Shown here: positions 16,267 to 24,287 of the stretch, one piece after another
Position numbering within the stretch: the stretch's first letter is position 1
Layout of the letters: the number at the start of each line of letters is the position of its first letter
Assembly (NCBI RefSeq): GCF_020873895.1
Contig: NZ_JAHWGT010000005.1
Coordinates: 124,001 to 188,000 of the forward strand
DNA from: Streptomyces sp. DH12
GTDB taxonomy: Bacteria; Actinomycetota; Actinomycetes; Streptomycetales; Streptomycetaceae
DNA: 64,000 nucleotides
Reading direction: 5' to 3'
Made by a program: the position numbers and the translations under genes
Notes under the pieces: model-generated
Database searches by the model: none
Seen by the model: only the letters and a program-made list of their open reading frames with translations
What the model was told of the DNA's origin: nothing

Positions 16267-18504
16267 CTACTCCCCGCTGTCGACGTCGGTGACGGTGCCG
16301 TCCTTGATGTACCGGGCGAGGTTGAGGTCGGGGGCACCGAACTGCTCGCGCACGCCTTCGCCCCACAGCACGCTCTGCGTGCCCTCCCACTTGACCAGCC
16401 CGGGATTGACACCGAGCTTGAAACCGCCCGGCAGCGGCTTGCCGTCACGGTAGGGCAGGAAGTCCAGCGGACTCTCGCCGTCGGCGGCGTAGACGACGCA
16501 GTCGGACAGGACGGCCACGGGGTACTGGCCGGTGGCCGCCGCGTGACGGACGATCTTGCGGTGGAGGTTGACGCGGGTGCGGGAGATGACCGCGGCGCGG
16601 ATGTCCGGCCGCCAGGTCGGACGCGCGAGGGCCCGCCACGGCTCGCCCGGACGCCAGCCCTCACCGCGGGGCCGCTCGCGCAGCTTGCCCAGGCCGCCCT
16701 TCACGGTGGCCTTGATCGCGGAGACGACGACGGCGAGCTGCGGGTCGCGGCTGCGGTAGCCGTCCATCGCCGCCAGGAAGTCCTCCGGCGACAGGTCGGC
16801 GCGCACCCCGAGGTCGGCCATCGTGGCGAGGTAGGCGTCGCGCAGCCGGTTGTACCAGCCGTCCAGGTAGCGGCCGTTGTCGTACCGGACGTACGCCTCG
16901 ATGGGCTGCACCTCGTAGCCCAGTTCCACCGCGTACGCCACGGTGGGGGTCGCGTACCAGGCCGGACCCCCCGGCCGGTCGCCCCTCGGGGTGAACGGGC
17001 TCGGCAGCAGCGAGCCGTCCAGCGCCACCCACTCCTTGCCGGCCTTCACACGGCACAGGTCGACGTGGGAGAGGTCCACCAGCCACGAGCCGGGGAGCTT
17101 CGGGTCGAAGACCGGCTGCTCGACGTGCGTGGGCGCGCCGAGACCGACCACCAGGCCGTTCGCGCCGGCGGCGAAGGCCAGGTTCACGTCGATGCCCACG
17201 AGGTGGCGCCGGGTGCACTCGGCGTCCGTCATCGGCCGAGCCCAGTCGTACGCCTCCTCGAAGAGCTTCTCGTCGGGGCCGCGGACGTGGAACCGCGGCA
17301 GGCCGGCCAGGAGCGGGTGCCCGTCGGGTGCCTCGCACGGCGCCGGGTCGACCGGATCGCTGCCCAGGGACCCCGGGTTCTTGCCGTCGGCCTGCCGGAA
17401 CGTGCCGGTGGCCACGTCGCGCACGGCGTACGTCGGAGGGTGCAGCGCGGTCATCAGTTCCAGACCGGTCACCGCGGTGGAGCCGCGCGGCGTCATCACC
17501 CGCGTCGCGTAGACCCCCAGGAGCCGGGCGAGTTCCGCCGGCGCGAGCGTGGCGGCGTCACCCCAGTGCCGTGGGTCGAGCGCCTGCCAGGCGGGGACGC
17601 ACAGCTGCACGCACTGACGGTCCGAGCCCTGCGCGGGGCGGTAGATCCGGGCCCACGGCCCGAACCCGCGCTTGGTCAGCCTCCACTCGGCGCGGGCCAG
17701 CTGCCTGACGACCTTGTGGCTTTCCGGGATCCTCCCCGCGAGCCGCTCCTCCTCGCTGAGGGCGGTCGGCAGGCCGTAGCGCTGGAGCGCGGCCGTGGTG
17801 AGGACGACGAGCGGGTCACCGTCCTTGCCGGGGCCGGACAGCTTCGGCTGACCCAGCCCGGCTTCCCTCACCGCCCATTCCACGAGGGTCGGCAGGCTCT
17901 TCGCGGGCACCTCCAGGACCAGGCCGTCGACGCAGTACGCCACGGTCCGCCCGTCGGCGTCGACGTCCACGACGGCGAGCGGCCCGTGCTCGAACCGTGG
18001 GTCGGCCGGCTGTAGGGGAGCACCGGCCGCGGCGGCTTCCCGTACGCCGGAGCGGCGGGGCGCCGACGTGCGCCCGGCAGCGCGCGCCGGACGGGCAGCG
18101 GGGGCGGGGACGGCGGGGGCGGTACGGGTGTCCTCGGCGCCGGTCGGGGGCGTGGATTGCGGTCCGGGGCCCGTCGGCAGGGCCCGCGCTTCCTGCGCCG
18201 GGCCGTCGCACGTCCGCGGGGCCGCCGTGCCCTCGTCCGGCGCGGCGGTGGTGTCCTCCGGCGGGGCGGGGTAGAGCTTCGCGAGTCCTTCGAGGAGGCG
18301 GGCGTAGGCGTCGCGCTCCGGCGGGCGGGGCTCGGTCTTGCCGGCCTCCCAGCCGCTGACGGTGGCCCGCCGTACCCGAAGTGCGGCGGCCACCTCGTCG
18401 ACCGTCAGCCCGTGGGCTCTCCGCAGCCGCTTGCGCTCCTGCGGAGGCGGCAGCGCGGCACGGGACACGAGCAGTGCGTCGACCGCGTCGAACAACTCGG
18501 ACAT
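16267..18504 (-). CDS. tap: Telomere-associated protein Tap
   Basis: 745 residues, close to the ~740 of known Tap. Tap binds the single-stranded 3' overhang of the telomere and recruits Tpg. It has an N-terminal HTH (HGLTVDEVAAALRVRRATVSG, ~30-50), a Pro/Ala/Thr-rich linker (~75-165), then the conserved body with TKRGFGPWARIYRP, HLVGIDVNLAFAAGANGLVV and GEPWRALARPTWRPDI. ATG 18504 is preceded by GGGAGGTG. Co-transcribed with tpg; the pair marks a linear chromosome or linear plasmid. Confidence 0.93.
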   Translation of the reverse strand: MSELFDAVDALLVSRAALPPPQERKRLRRAHGLTVDEVAAALRVRRATVSGWEAGKTEPRPPERDAYARLLEGLAKLYPAPPEDTTAAPDEGTAAPRTCDGPAQEARALPTGPGPQSTPPTGAEDTRTAPAVPAPAARPARAAGRTSAPRRSGVREAAAAGAPLQPADPRFEHGPLAVVDVDADGRTVAYCVDGLVLEVPAKSLPTLVEWAVREAGLGQPKLSGPGKDGDPLVVLTTAALQRYGLPTALSEEERLAGRIPESHKVVRQLARAEWRLTKRGFGPWARIYRPAQGSDRQCVQLCVPAWQALDPRHWGDAATLAPAELARLLGVYATRVMTPRGSTAVTGLELMTALHPPTYAVRDVATGTFRQADGKNPGSLGSDPVDPAPCEAPDGHPLLAGLPRFHVRGPDEKLFEEAYDWARPMTDAECTRRHLVGIDVNLAFAAGANGLVVGLGAPTHVEQPVFDPKLPGSWLVDLSHVDLCRVKAGKEWVALDGSLLPSPFTPRGDRPGGPAWYATPTVAYAVELGYEVQPIEAYVRYDNGRYLDGWYNRLRDAYLATMADLGVRADLSPEDFLAAMDGYRSRDPQLAVVVSAIKATVKGGLGKLRERPRGEGWRPGEPWRALARPTWRPDIRAAVISRTRVNLHRKIVRHAAATGQYPVAVLSDCVVYAADGESPLDFLPYRDGKPLPGGFKLGVNPGLVKWEGTQSVLWGEGVREQFGAPDLNLARYIKDGTVTDVDSGE

Positions 18505-18705
18505 GAACACCTCCCGGCAGCAGCCTATCCGAGAGCGACGCACGGATCGCGTACATCGAGCGTACATAGGGCGTACGTCGGCCGGGGTCCGGGCAGCGCC
18601 GTCCATCGTGCGCGCACGCGTCGACCGGCGGCAGCCGAAAGGCGGGCGGCCCCGGTGCGGCGGTGTGGTGCCACGGCGCGACCGACGGTCCGGGCGGGTG
18701 CCGGG
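18505..18705. promoter_or_regulatory. tap-tpg upstream region with GTACAT repeats
   Basis: Around 18548-18580 the motif gcgtacat / gcgtacatag / gcgtacgt repeats three times at 13-14 base spacing directly upstream of tap. Helical phasing is poor but the repeats could bind the HTH of Tap or another regulator. The rest is unremarkable spacer. Confidence 0.35.
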
Positions 18706-19659
18706 TCAGCCCCGGAACTGGCGCCGGTAGGCCGACGGGCTGACGCCCATGGTCACCCGGAAGTGGTGGCGGAACCCCGCGGCGGTCAGGCCCACCCGGC
18801 CGGCGACGTTGTCGATCGGATGCTCTGCGGCCTCCAGCAGCGCGGCGCCGGCGCGGACCCGCTGGTGGGTGAGCCAGCGTCCCGGCGGCAGGCCGACCGC
18901 GTCGACGAAACGCCGTTCGAACTGGCGCACCGACAGGTGGGCGACGCCGGCCAGCTCGTCGACGGTCAGACGCCGATGCAGGTTGGCCAGCGCGTGCCGC
19001 ATGGCGCCGCTGACCGGGTCGTCGGACGGCTGCCTGCCCACCGGGTGCTCCGCGAACTGGGCCTGGCCGCCTTCGCGGTGCGAGGCCACGACCATGCGGC
19101 GGGCCACGCGCGTGGCCACGTCGGCGCTGTGGTCGCGGCGGATGAGGTGCAGGCAGACGTCGATGCCGGCGGCGGTGCCGGCACCGGTGATGACGGATCC
19201 CTCGTCGACGTAGAGCACCGACGCGTCGACCGCCACCCGCGGATACCGTTCCCGCAGCAGGCGGGCGTACCGCCAGTGCGTGGTCGCCTCCCTGTCGTCC
19301 AGCAGACCGGCTGCGGCCAGCACGAAGGCACCGCTGCAGATGGACACCATTCGGGCCCCTCGCGCGTACGCCTCGCGCAGCGCGTCCAGGACCGTCGGGG
19401 AGACGGGGCGGCGCACGTCCGGGATGCCCGGGACGATGACGGTGTCGGCGTACCGGAGCCGGTCCAGGCCGTGGTGCACCACGATGTCGAAGCCGCCCAC
19501 CACCCGGTGGGGCCCGGGCGCCTCGGCGCACAGCTCGAACCGGTACCACCAGTCCACGTCCAGCTCCGGCCGGGGTACCGCGAAAACCTCGGCGACTGTG
19601 GCAAGTTCGAACGGGGGCATCCCATCGAAGGCGAGGCAGGCGATCCGATGACGACGCAT
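18706..19659 (-). CDS. GlxA-family regulator (DJ-1/PfpI domain plus AraC HTH)
   Basis: 317 residues. The N-terminal DJ-1/PfpI-like domain (~5-180) has the nucleophile-elbow region RMVSICSGAFVLAAAGLL with Cys near 108 and TTHWRYARLLRERYP. The C-terminal AraC double HTH (~215-315) has VDELAGVAHLSVRQFERRF and VGLTAAGFRHHFRVTMGVS. Such regulators sense small metabolites; targets are unknown. It is divergent from a stand-alone DJ-1/PfpI gene across 71 bases, so it probably controls that gene. Confidence 0.9.
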   Translation of the reverse strand: MRRHRIACLAFDGMPPFELATVAEVFAVPRPELDVDWWYRFELCAEAPGPHRVVGGFDIVVHHGLDRLRYADTVIVPGIPDVRRPVSPTVLDALREAYARGARMVSICSGAFVLAAAGLLDDREATTHWRYARLLRERYPRVAVDASVLYVDEGSVITGAGTAAGIDVCLHLIRRDHSADVATRVARRMVVASHREGGQAQFAEHPVGRQPSDDPVSGAMRHALANLHRRLTVDELAGVAHLSVRQFERRFVDAVGLPPGRWLTHQRVRAGAALLEAAEHPIDNVAGRVGLTAAGFRHHFRVTMGVSPSAYRRQFRG

Positions 19660-19730
19660 GACGGAATCCTAGCGACGTGTGCCGTTTCCGACACTGCCGG
19701 GCGGTGTCCGCGAAGCGCCAGCCTGGTCCC
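19660..19730. promoter_or_regulatory. Divergent promoter region, GlxA regulator and DJ-1 gene
   Basis: The 71 bases between the two divergent starts must hold both promoters. No clear palindrome was found. Confidence 0.4.
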
Positions 19731-21032
19731 ATGAACCCGGACACCACCGTTCCGCTGACCTTCGGGATGCTGCTCTTCGACGGGGTCGAGGTGCTCGACA
19801 TGGGCGGCCCCTTCGAGGTCTTCAGCACCGCCGGCCGACTGGCCCGCACCGCCGCCGACGAGCCCCTGCTGCGCGTGCTGACCATCGCGGCGACCGACCG
19901 CCCCGTCCGCTGCCGCGGAGGGCTGAAGGTCATGGCGGACCACACCCTCGACGGGCACCCGCCCTTCGACGTGCTGGTGATCCCCGGCGGCGTCACCACG
20001 GCGGCCGAGGCGGACGAGGAGGTCATCGACTGGTTGGCCCGGCGCCGACGGACCTCCGCGCTGACGTTCAGCATCTGCACGGGGGCGTTCCTGCTGGCCG
20101 CCACCGGGGCGCTGGACGGCCGCCCGGCCACGACCCACTGGGAGGACCAGGAGGAACTGGCCCGGCGCTGGCCGGAGATCCGGGTGCGTACCGACGTCCG
20201 CTGGATCGACGACGGCGACATCGTCACCTCGGCCGGGATCAGCGCGGGCATCGACGCCAGCCTGCACATCGTGAGCCGCCTCTTCGGCGCCCGCCTCGCC
20301 CGCCGCACCGCCACCCAGATGGAATACGAGTGGACGGCCGAGCACACCGCGAAGGCGCGTCCCGTCGAGGCGCAAGCCGTGCGGCTGAGCCCGCGCGGCC
20401 CGGATCCGGGCGCCACTCAGAGGCGGTCGGCGGTGCGGGGCTCCGCTCACGCGCCGGCGAACAGGGCGCCGAGGATCATGCCGCCGACCAGGCCGAGGGC
20501 GCTGACCACGATGGCGACCGTGGAGAGGCGCTCGTGCCGAACGGTCTTGGCGACGATGGCCAGCACCAGACCGACCACACCGAACACGATCGGCAGGAAG
20601 ATCAAGGCGACCACACCCAACACGATCGCGACGATGCTCAGCGTGTTGTTGGCCGACGCGCGTTGCTGTCCGGTGGACTGGTTGCCGTACTGCGTGGTCA
20701 TCTGCCACTCCTTCGGGACGATCACCCTGAGCCCCGATCCAGGGACGAACCGGGCCTCCACCCGCTTACCCCCAAGTGCATGCGGGACACGGCTACTTGA
20801 GGGAGCGTGCCGGGAGCCCCTCGGCGCCGGGGCCGCCCGGGCCGGTCTCCGGGGGCGCCTCTCTCCCCGGCGTGGGGATCGATCGTCAGCCGACGCGCTG
20901 CCTCGGCGCGGACTCCCGACGGGGTCACCCGTTCGGCCCACGTCCGGGCGCGCTCTCCCGGCGGTCCTCCCTAGGGTCGAATCGACCTCTCGGGGATCGA
21001 GGAGGCCCGCATGGACCGTCGTACCGCCGTAG
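19731..21032 (+). CDS. DJ-1/PfpI-family protein with a missing normal stop
   Basis: ATG 19731. Residues ~1-205 are a full DJ-1/PfpI domain: LLFDGVEVLDMGGPFEVF, FDVLVIPGGVTTAAEADEE, the nucleophile elbow FSICTGAFLLAATGAL with Cys, ATTHWEDQEELARRWPEI and ISAGIDASLHIVSRLFG. Family members usually end near ATQMEYEWTAEH. Here the frame stays open for about 220 more codons, running antisense through the whole DUF4190 gene, and that tail looks non-protein-like. A TGA in the +2 frame just after the domain suggests a small indel removed the stop. Function probably small-molecule or aldehyde detoxification, or isonitrile-hydratase-like. Confidence 0.7.
   Translation: MNPDTTVPLTFGMLLFDGVEVLDMGGPFEVFSTAGRLARTAADEPLLRVLTIAATDRPVRCRGGLKVMADHTLDGHPPFDVLVIPGGVTTAAEADEEVIDWLARRRRTSALTFSICTGAFLLAATGALDGRPATTHWEDQEELARRWPEIRVRTDVRWIDDGDIVTSAGISAGIDASLHIVSRLFGARLARRTATQMEYEWTAEHTAKARPVEAQAVRLSPRGPDPGATQRRSAVRGSAHAPANRAPRIMPPTRPRALTTMATVERRSCRTVLATMASTRPTTPNTIGRKIKATTPNTIATMLSVLLADARCCPVDWLPYCVVICHSFGTITLSPDPGTNRASTRLPPSACGTRLLEGACREPLGAGAARAGLRGRLSPRRGDRSSADALPRRGLPTGSPVRPTSGRALPAVLPRVESTSRGSRRPAWTVVPP
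20447..20701 (-). CDS. DUF4190-type small membrane protein
   Basis: 84 residues from an ATG with AAGGAG upstream. A short polar Gln/Asn-rich head (TTQYGNQSTGQQRASANN) is followed by two hydrophobic helices (SIVAIVLGVVALIFLPIVFG and VAIVVSALGLVGGMILGAL) joined by a basic loop (KTVRHERLS). Such proteins are frequent in Streptomyces; role unknown. It lies fully antisense inside the over-extended DJ-1 frame. Confidence 0.85.
   Translation of the reverse strand: MTTQYGNQSTGQQRASANNTLSIVAIVLGVVALIFLPIVFGVVGLVLAIVAKTVRHERLSTVAIVVSALGLVGGMILGALFAGA
20702..21010. other. Intergenic, no independent gene seen
   Basis: Covered only by the run-on tail of the DJ-1 frame. No RNA-like structure or RBS-supported ORF found. 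Confidence 0.4.
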
Positions 21033-21406
21033 CCTGCATAGTCCTCGCTCTTGCCTCCGTCGCCCCGTTGTCCGAGACGGCGCGGGCGCAGACGGACCTG
21101 GACTGCCGTGACTTCCGCTTCCAGGAGGACGCCCAGACCGTCTTCGACACCGACCGCAGTGACCCCCACCGGCTCGACGAGGACCAGGGTCCCGATGACG
21201 GGATCGCCTGCGAGGCGCTGCCCAGGAGGGGGGCCGCCGCCACGCCCGCACCGGTCAGGCCGAGCGCGGTGCCCACGCGCGGTGCCCGCGGAGGAGTGGG
21301 GGGTACGGCCGGGCCCGGCCCGCTCGAGATCGGCGTCGGTGCGGCCCTGGCCGCGGGTGCCGCCGTCGGCATCGGGTACACCGCCCTGCGGCGGCGCCGG
21401 GCCTGA
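21011..21406 (+). CDS. Secreted/anchored protein with an excalibur calcium-binding motif
   Basis: 131 residues. Signal peptide 1-26 (AVACIVLALASVAPLSETARA). Then the excalibur pattern DLDCRDFRFQEDAQTVF with DPHRLDEDQGPDDGIACE: two Cys and an Asp-rich D-x-D-x-D-G-x-x-C-E calcium loop. A Pro/Ala/Gly linker leads to a C-terminal hydrophobic helix (IGVGAALAAGAAVGIGY) and basic tail RRRR, so it probably stays anchored in the membrane with the excalibur domain outside. No LPxTG is present. Confidence 0.85.
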   Translation: MDRRTAVACIVLALASVAPLSETARAQTDLDCRDFRFQEDAQTVFDTDRSDPHRLDEDQGPDDGIACEALPRRGAAATPAPVRPSAVPTRGARGGVGGTAGPGPLEIGVGAALAAGAAVGIGYTALRRRRA

Positions 21407-21546
21407 GCGAACCGGGTCGGCCCGGGTGCTGCGGACGGTCCTCCCGGCCGGGGCCTCCGGTGGAACGGCTGCCGCGGTGCACGGGGAGGAAGTCCCCTCC
21501 CGTGGGCGGGTCGGCGCCTCCGCAGGCAGGGTCGGCCGAGAAAATT

Positions 21547-21568
21547 CCATACGGGTCGACCCGTATGG
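21547..21568. promoter_or_regulatory. Perfect 22-bp palindrome, TetR operator
   Basis: Arms CCATACGGGTC and GACCCGTATGG are exact complements with no spacer. It lies 12 bases before the TetR start, where it would cover the promoter or ribosome entry, so autorepression is very likely. Confidence 0.85.
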
Positions 21569-21580
21569 TAAAGATGAGGC

Positions 21581-22168
21581 ATGACTTCCTCCCCTGTGGG
21601 CCGAGGCCGCCCCAGAGACGAGCGTTCCGGTGCGGCGATCACCCGGGCGGCTGCCGAGCTGGTCGCGGAGAGCGGCTACGCGGCGGCGTCCATCGGTGCC
21701 GTCGCCGCGCGGGCCGGTGTCGGCAAGGACACCATCTACCGCCGCTGGTCCGGCAAGCCGGAGCTGGTCTACGAGGCGGTGTTCACCGCGGCCGACACCG
21801 CCGAGCTGCCGGACACGGGGACGCTGCACGGGGATCTGACCGCCGTGGTCCAGTCGCTGGTCGATGAGTTGTCCGCACCGGCGGCTGCGGCGGCCCTCCC
21901 CGGCCTCCTCGCCGACTTCGCCGCCGCCCCGAGACTGCGCGCGACGATCCGCTCCCGCTTCCTCCAGCCCGCCAAGGAGCGGCTCGTCACGGTCTTCGAA
22001 CGGGCCGAGCAGCGCGGCGAGACCGGCGCGCACACGCCGGTCGACCTCGTCCTGGACACGCTGGCCGGGGCCGTCTTCTTCCACCTGGGCATCATCGGGG
22101 AACCCCCCGGCCCGGACCTGGCCCGGCGCATCGCCGTGCTGATCACCGAGGGGATCGAGACCCGGTGA
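21581..22168 (+). CDS. TetR-family transcriptional repressor
   Basis: 195 residues. N-terminal HTH ~12-60 (ITRAAAELVAESGYAAASIG, VAARAGVGKDTIYRRWSGK), then a C-terminal ligand domain ending LDTLAGAVFFHLGIIGEPPG (TetR_C type). It sits behind a perfect palindrome and overlaps the following membrane-protein gene by GTGA, so the two are one operon and are probably induced together. Confidence 0.9.
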   Translation: MTSSPVGRGRPRDERSGAAITRAAAELVAESGYAAASIGAVAARAGVGKDTIYRRWSGKPELVYEAVFTAADTAELPDTGTLHGDLTAVVQSLVDELSAPAAAAALPGLLADFAAAPRLRATIRSRFLQPAKERLVTVFERAEQRGETGAHTPVDLVLDTLAGAVFFHLGIIGEPPGPDLARRIAVLITEGIETR

Positions 22169-22539
22169 ACGGCTGGCTGCTCACCGCAGGGATCGTCGCC
22201 GCCGTGACCACGGTGATCCACGTCATCGCCGGCGGTCGGTCGGTCGTCCGCCCACTGCTGGGCAGTGAGGTGGCCGCCGAGCCCAGGCGCACCCTGCACG
22301 TCGTCTGGCACATGGTCACCGCCGACCTGCTGATCAGCTCCGTAGCGCTGCTGGCTCTCGCCTTCGCGGCAGCACCGAGTACCGCGCTCGTGCTGTTCAT
22401 CGCCGCCCAGTACCTCGCGTACTCGGTGGTGTTCGTCACCGTCGCGCTGGCCGCCGACTGGCCGCGGCCGCTTCTGCGGCTTCCGCAGTGGATGCTGCTG
22501 CTGCCCGTCGGAGTCCTCGCCCTGCTGGGCAGCCGGTGA
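22165..22539 (+). CDS. Small four-helix membrane protein
   Basis: 124 residues from a GTG that overlaps the TetR stop by 4 bases. Four hydrophobic segments (WLLTAGIVAAVTTVIHVIAG, TADLLISSVALLALAFAAA, ALVLFIAAQYLAYSVVFVTV, MLLLPVGVLALLG). His in IHVIAGG and HVVWHMV recall small integral membrane proteins coded beside TetR repressors. Probable target of the TetR; ligand or transport role unknown. Confidence 0.8.
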   Translation: MNGWLLTAGIVAAVTTVIHVIAGGRSVVRPLLGSEVAAEPRRTLHVVWHMVTADLLISSVALLALAFAAAPSTALVLFIAAQYLAYSVVFVTVALAADWPRPLLRLPQWMLLLPVGVLALLGSR

Positions 22540-22573
22540 GCACGCGCCCCGCGAGGGCGGCGCCGTGCCCGTG

Positions 22574-22609
22574 GGCGCGCGCCCGGCCGGGTTCGGCCGG
22601 GCGCGCGCC
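22574..22609 (+). terminator. GC hairpin after the TetR operon
   Basis: Perfect 16-base arms (GGCGCGCGCCCGGCCG) and a 4-base ggtt loop, 35 bases after the membrane-protein stop. Confidence 0.8.
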
Positions 22610-22718
22610 ACCTCCCCCGGCCGGGGCGGCCACCGGACACGCGCACCCCTCGACAGCGCCCCTGTGCCCACCGCGGATCAGGCCGTCGAGCCGACCGCCG
22701 GGCCGAGGAGGCGACCGG

Positions 22719-23549
22719 TCAGCCGATGATGGCGACCGGGGCGTCCCAGGCGTTGCGGTCGACGTTGATGGTGTGACCGCCGCGGGTCTCCTTGCTGTTG
22801 GCCTTGTACTGGTGGCCGCGGCTGTGGCCGGTGTACAGCTTCGGGTCCCAGGGCCAGTCCCTGGTGGTGGTCTCCTGGCCGTTCCACAGGGCGTACCAGA
22901 GGTTGCCCGGCATATCGGTGCGGTCCTTGGCGGTGGCGATCGCCTTGGCGCTGGAGCTGCTGAAGCCGTAGAGGCCGGCGCGGTACGTCTTGGCGCGCAG
23001 GGTCTTGGTGAAGGACCGCACATAGGCGAGGGTGGCGTCGTTGCACGCCTTGTCGGCGATGTCGTACGACTCCATGTTGAGGTAGATGGGGCTGCCGGCC
23101 CGTATGCCGAGCGTAGAGGCCTTGGCGACCGCGTCGTTGGCGTTGCTCACCCCCACCGAGGCCGCGGTGGCCGCGGTGAACCTCTCCTTGTTCCGGCTCT
23201 TCTGGCACGGCGGCTGGGCGCCGACGTACAGCGGGATGACCCGCCAGCCGAGGGCGTCGACCGACTTCACCCAGGACCTGGTGAGGTTGGGCTGGGCGCA
23301 GCCGCGGTTCTTGCCTCCGACGTAGACCGCGACACCGCCGTAGTAGGCGTCCTTCTTCCATGCCTTCATCGCGGTGAGCGAGGGCGCGGTGCAGGCGTCG
23401 AACGCCCGGCCCGTGTAGGTCTTCTGCGCCGGCCACGCCGGAGCGGCCACGGAGGTCTGCGCCGCGACCCCGGCACCGGCCACGACGACGACACCCGTAG
23501 CGGCCAAGGCGATGTAACGGTTCTTCCTGGACAACCGGTGCTTCGACAT
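22719..23549 (-). CDS. Secreted DUF1906 (glycoside-hydrolase-like) protein
   Basis: 276 residues from ATG 23549; an ATG at 23561 is an alternative. Tat/Sec-like leader KHRLSRKNRY, hydrophobic AATGVVVVAGAGVAAQTSVA. Mature part: GRAFDACTAPSLTAMKAW, YYGGVAVYVGGKNRGCAQPN, GWRVIPLYVGAQPPC, IYLNMESYD and AGLYGFSSSSAKAI. This is the DUF1906 TIM-barrel-like fold with the acidic residue in YLNMESYD at the position of the GH25-like catalytic acid. Probably acts on cell wall or extracellular glycans; activity unproven in the family. Confidence 0.85.
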   Translation of the reverse strand: MSKHRLSRKNRYIALAATGVVVVAGAGVAAQTSVAAPAWPAQKTYTGRAFDACTAPSLTAMKAWKKDAYYGGVAVYVGGKNRGCAQPNLTRSWVKSVDALGWRVIPLYVGAQPPCQKSRNKERFTAATAASVGVSNANDAVAKASTLGIRAGSPIYLNMESYDIADKACNDATLAYVRSFTKTLRAKTYRAGLYGFSSSSAKAIATAKDRTDMPGNLWYALWNGQETTTRDWPWDPKLYTGHSRGHQYKANSKETRGGHTINVDRNAWDAPVAIIG

Positions 23550-24287
23550 TCCCCACCCCATACGCCATTTCGAGCCCCGCTCCGGCACTTCGGAGCGGGA
23601 CGGCAACCCATGCGGGCCAGTCTCGCAGGTCGCGTCAGCGACCGTCCCACCGGCGGCCCGTCGCCGTCACGGCGCTCACCGGTCCGCGAACCGGACCATG
23701 ACGCGCGGGCGGGGTGCCCGCCGACCGTCCCACTCCGGAGTCCCTCCGCGCCCCGGCCCGGCCCGGCGGGAGTGGGGGCTGCCGCTCACCTCCGACGGCG
23801 CGTACGACCCGCGTCCCGGGCCGCCGCCTGACGCGGAGCCGCGCCGTGCCGGAGGAGAGTACCCGCCGGGTCGTGCGAGCACTGCCGCCGGGACGGGTCG
23901 GCGGGGCCCGGGCGCCCTCGGGGGGCCGTCGTCCGCCGGCTCCTGCTCCGAACCGGGTGCTCGGCCGCGGAACCGTCATCTCGTATGAGGTATGGGGCGC
24001 CGCCGTGTCGTGTCGGGAACATTCGTGATTCGCCCCTAAGTTCGCCACGTCACCCGGTGAACCGGGAAGTGGCTGCCGACCAGCGCAGCGGGGCTTGCCG
24101 CGCTGCGCTCCGGTGCGGCCGCCGGTATCCGTCCCCCTACCCCACCAGGCCCCCCGACAGCAGCAGCCGGGCAGGCGGCACGGCCCGCCCAGGAAGCCGC
24201 TGCCCCCCCCACGCGGTACGGCCGGTGCGAGCGTCGCACGACCTCGCGATCGGCTGCCCTCACCCCCCACAGACCGAAGGAGTCGCC
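23550..24287. other. 738-bp intergenic region, no gene seen
   Basis: Several open frames exist on both strands but none has a ribosome site or protein-like composition. The stretch 23975-24060 is relatively AT-rich and may hold the protease promoter. Confidence 0.45.

Noticed and set aside
15721-18015. 764-codon plus-strand frame over tpg-tap
   Set aside because: Antisense of two recognised telomere genes.
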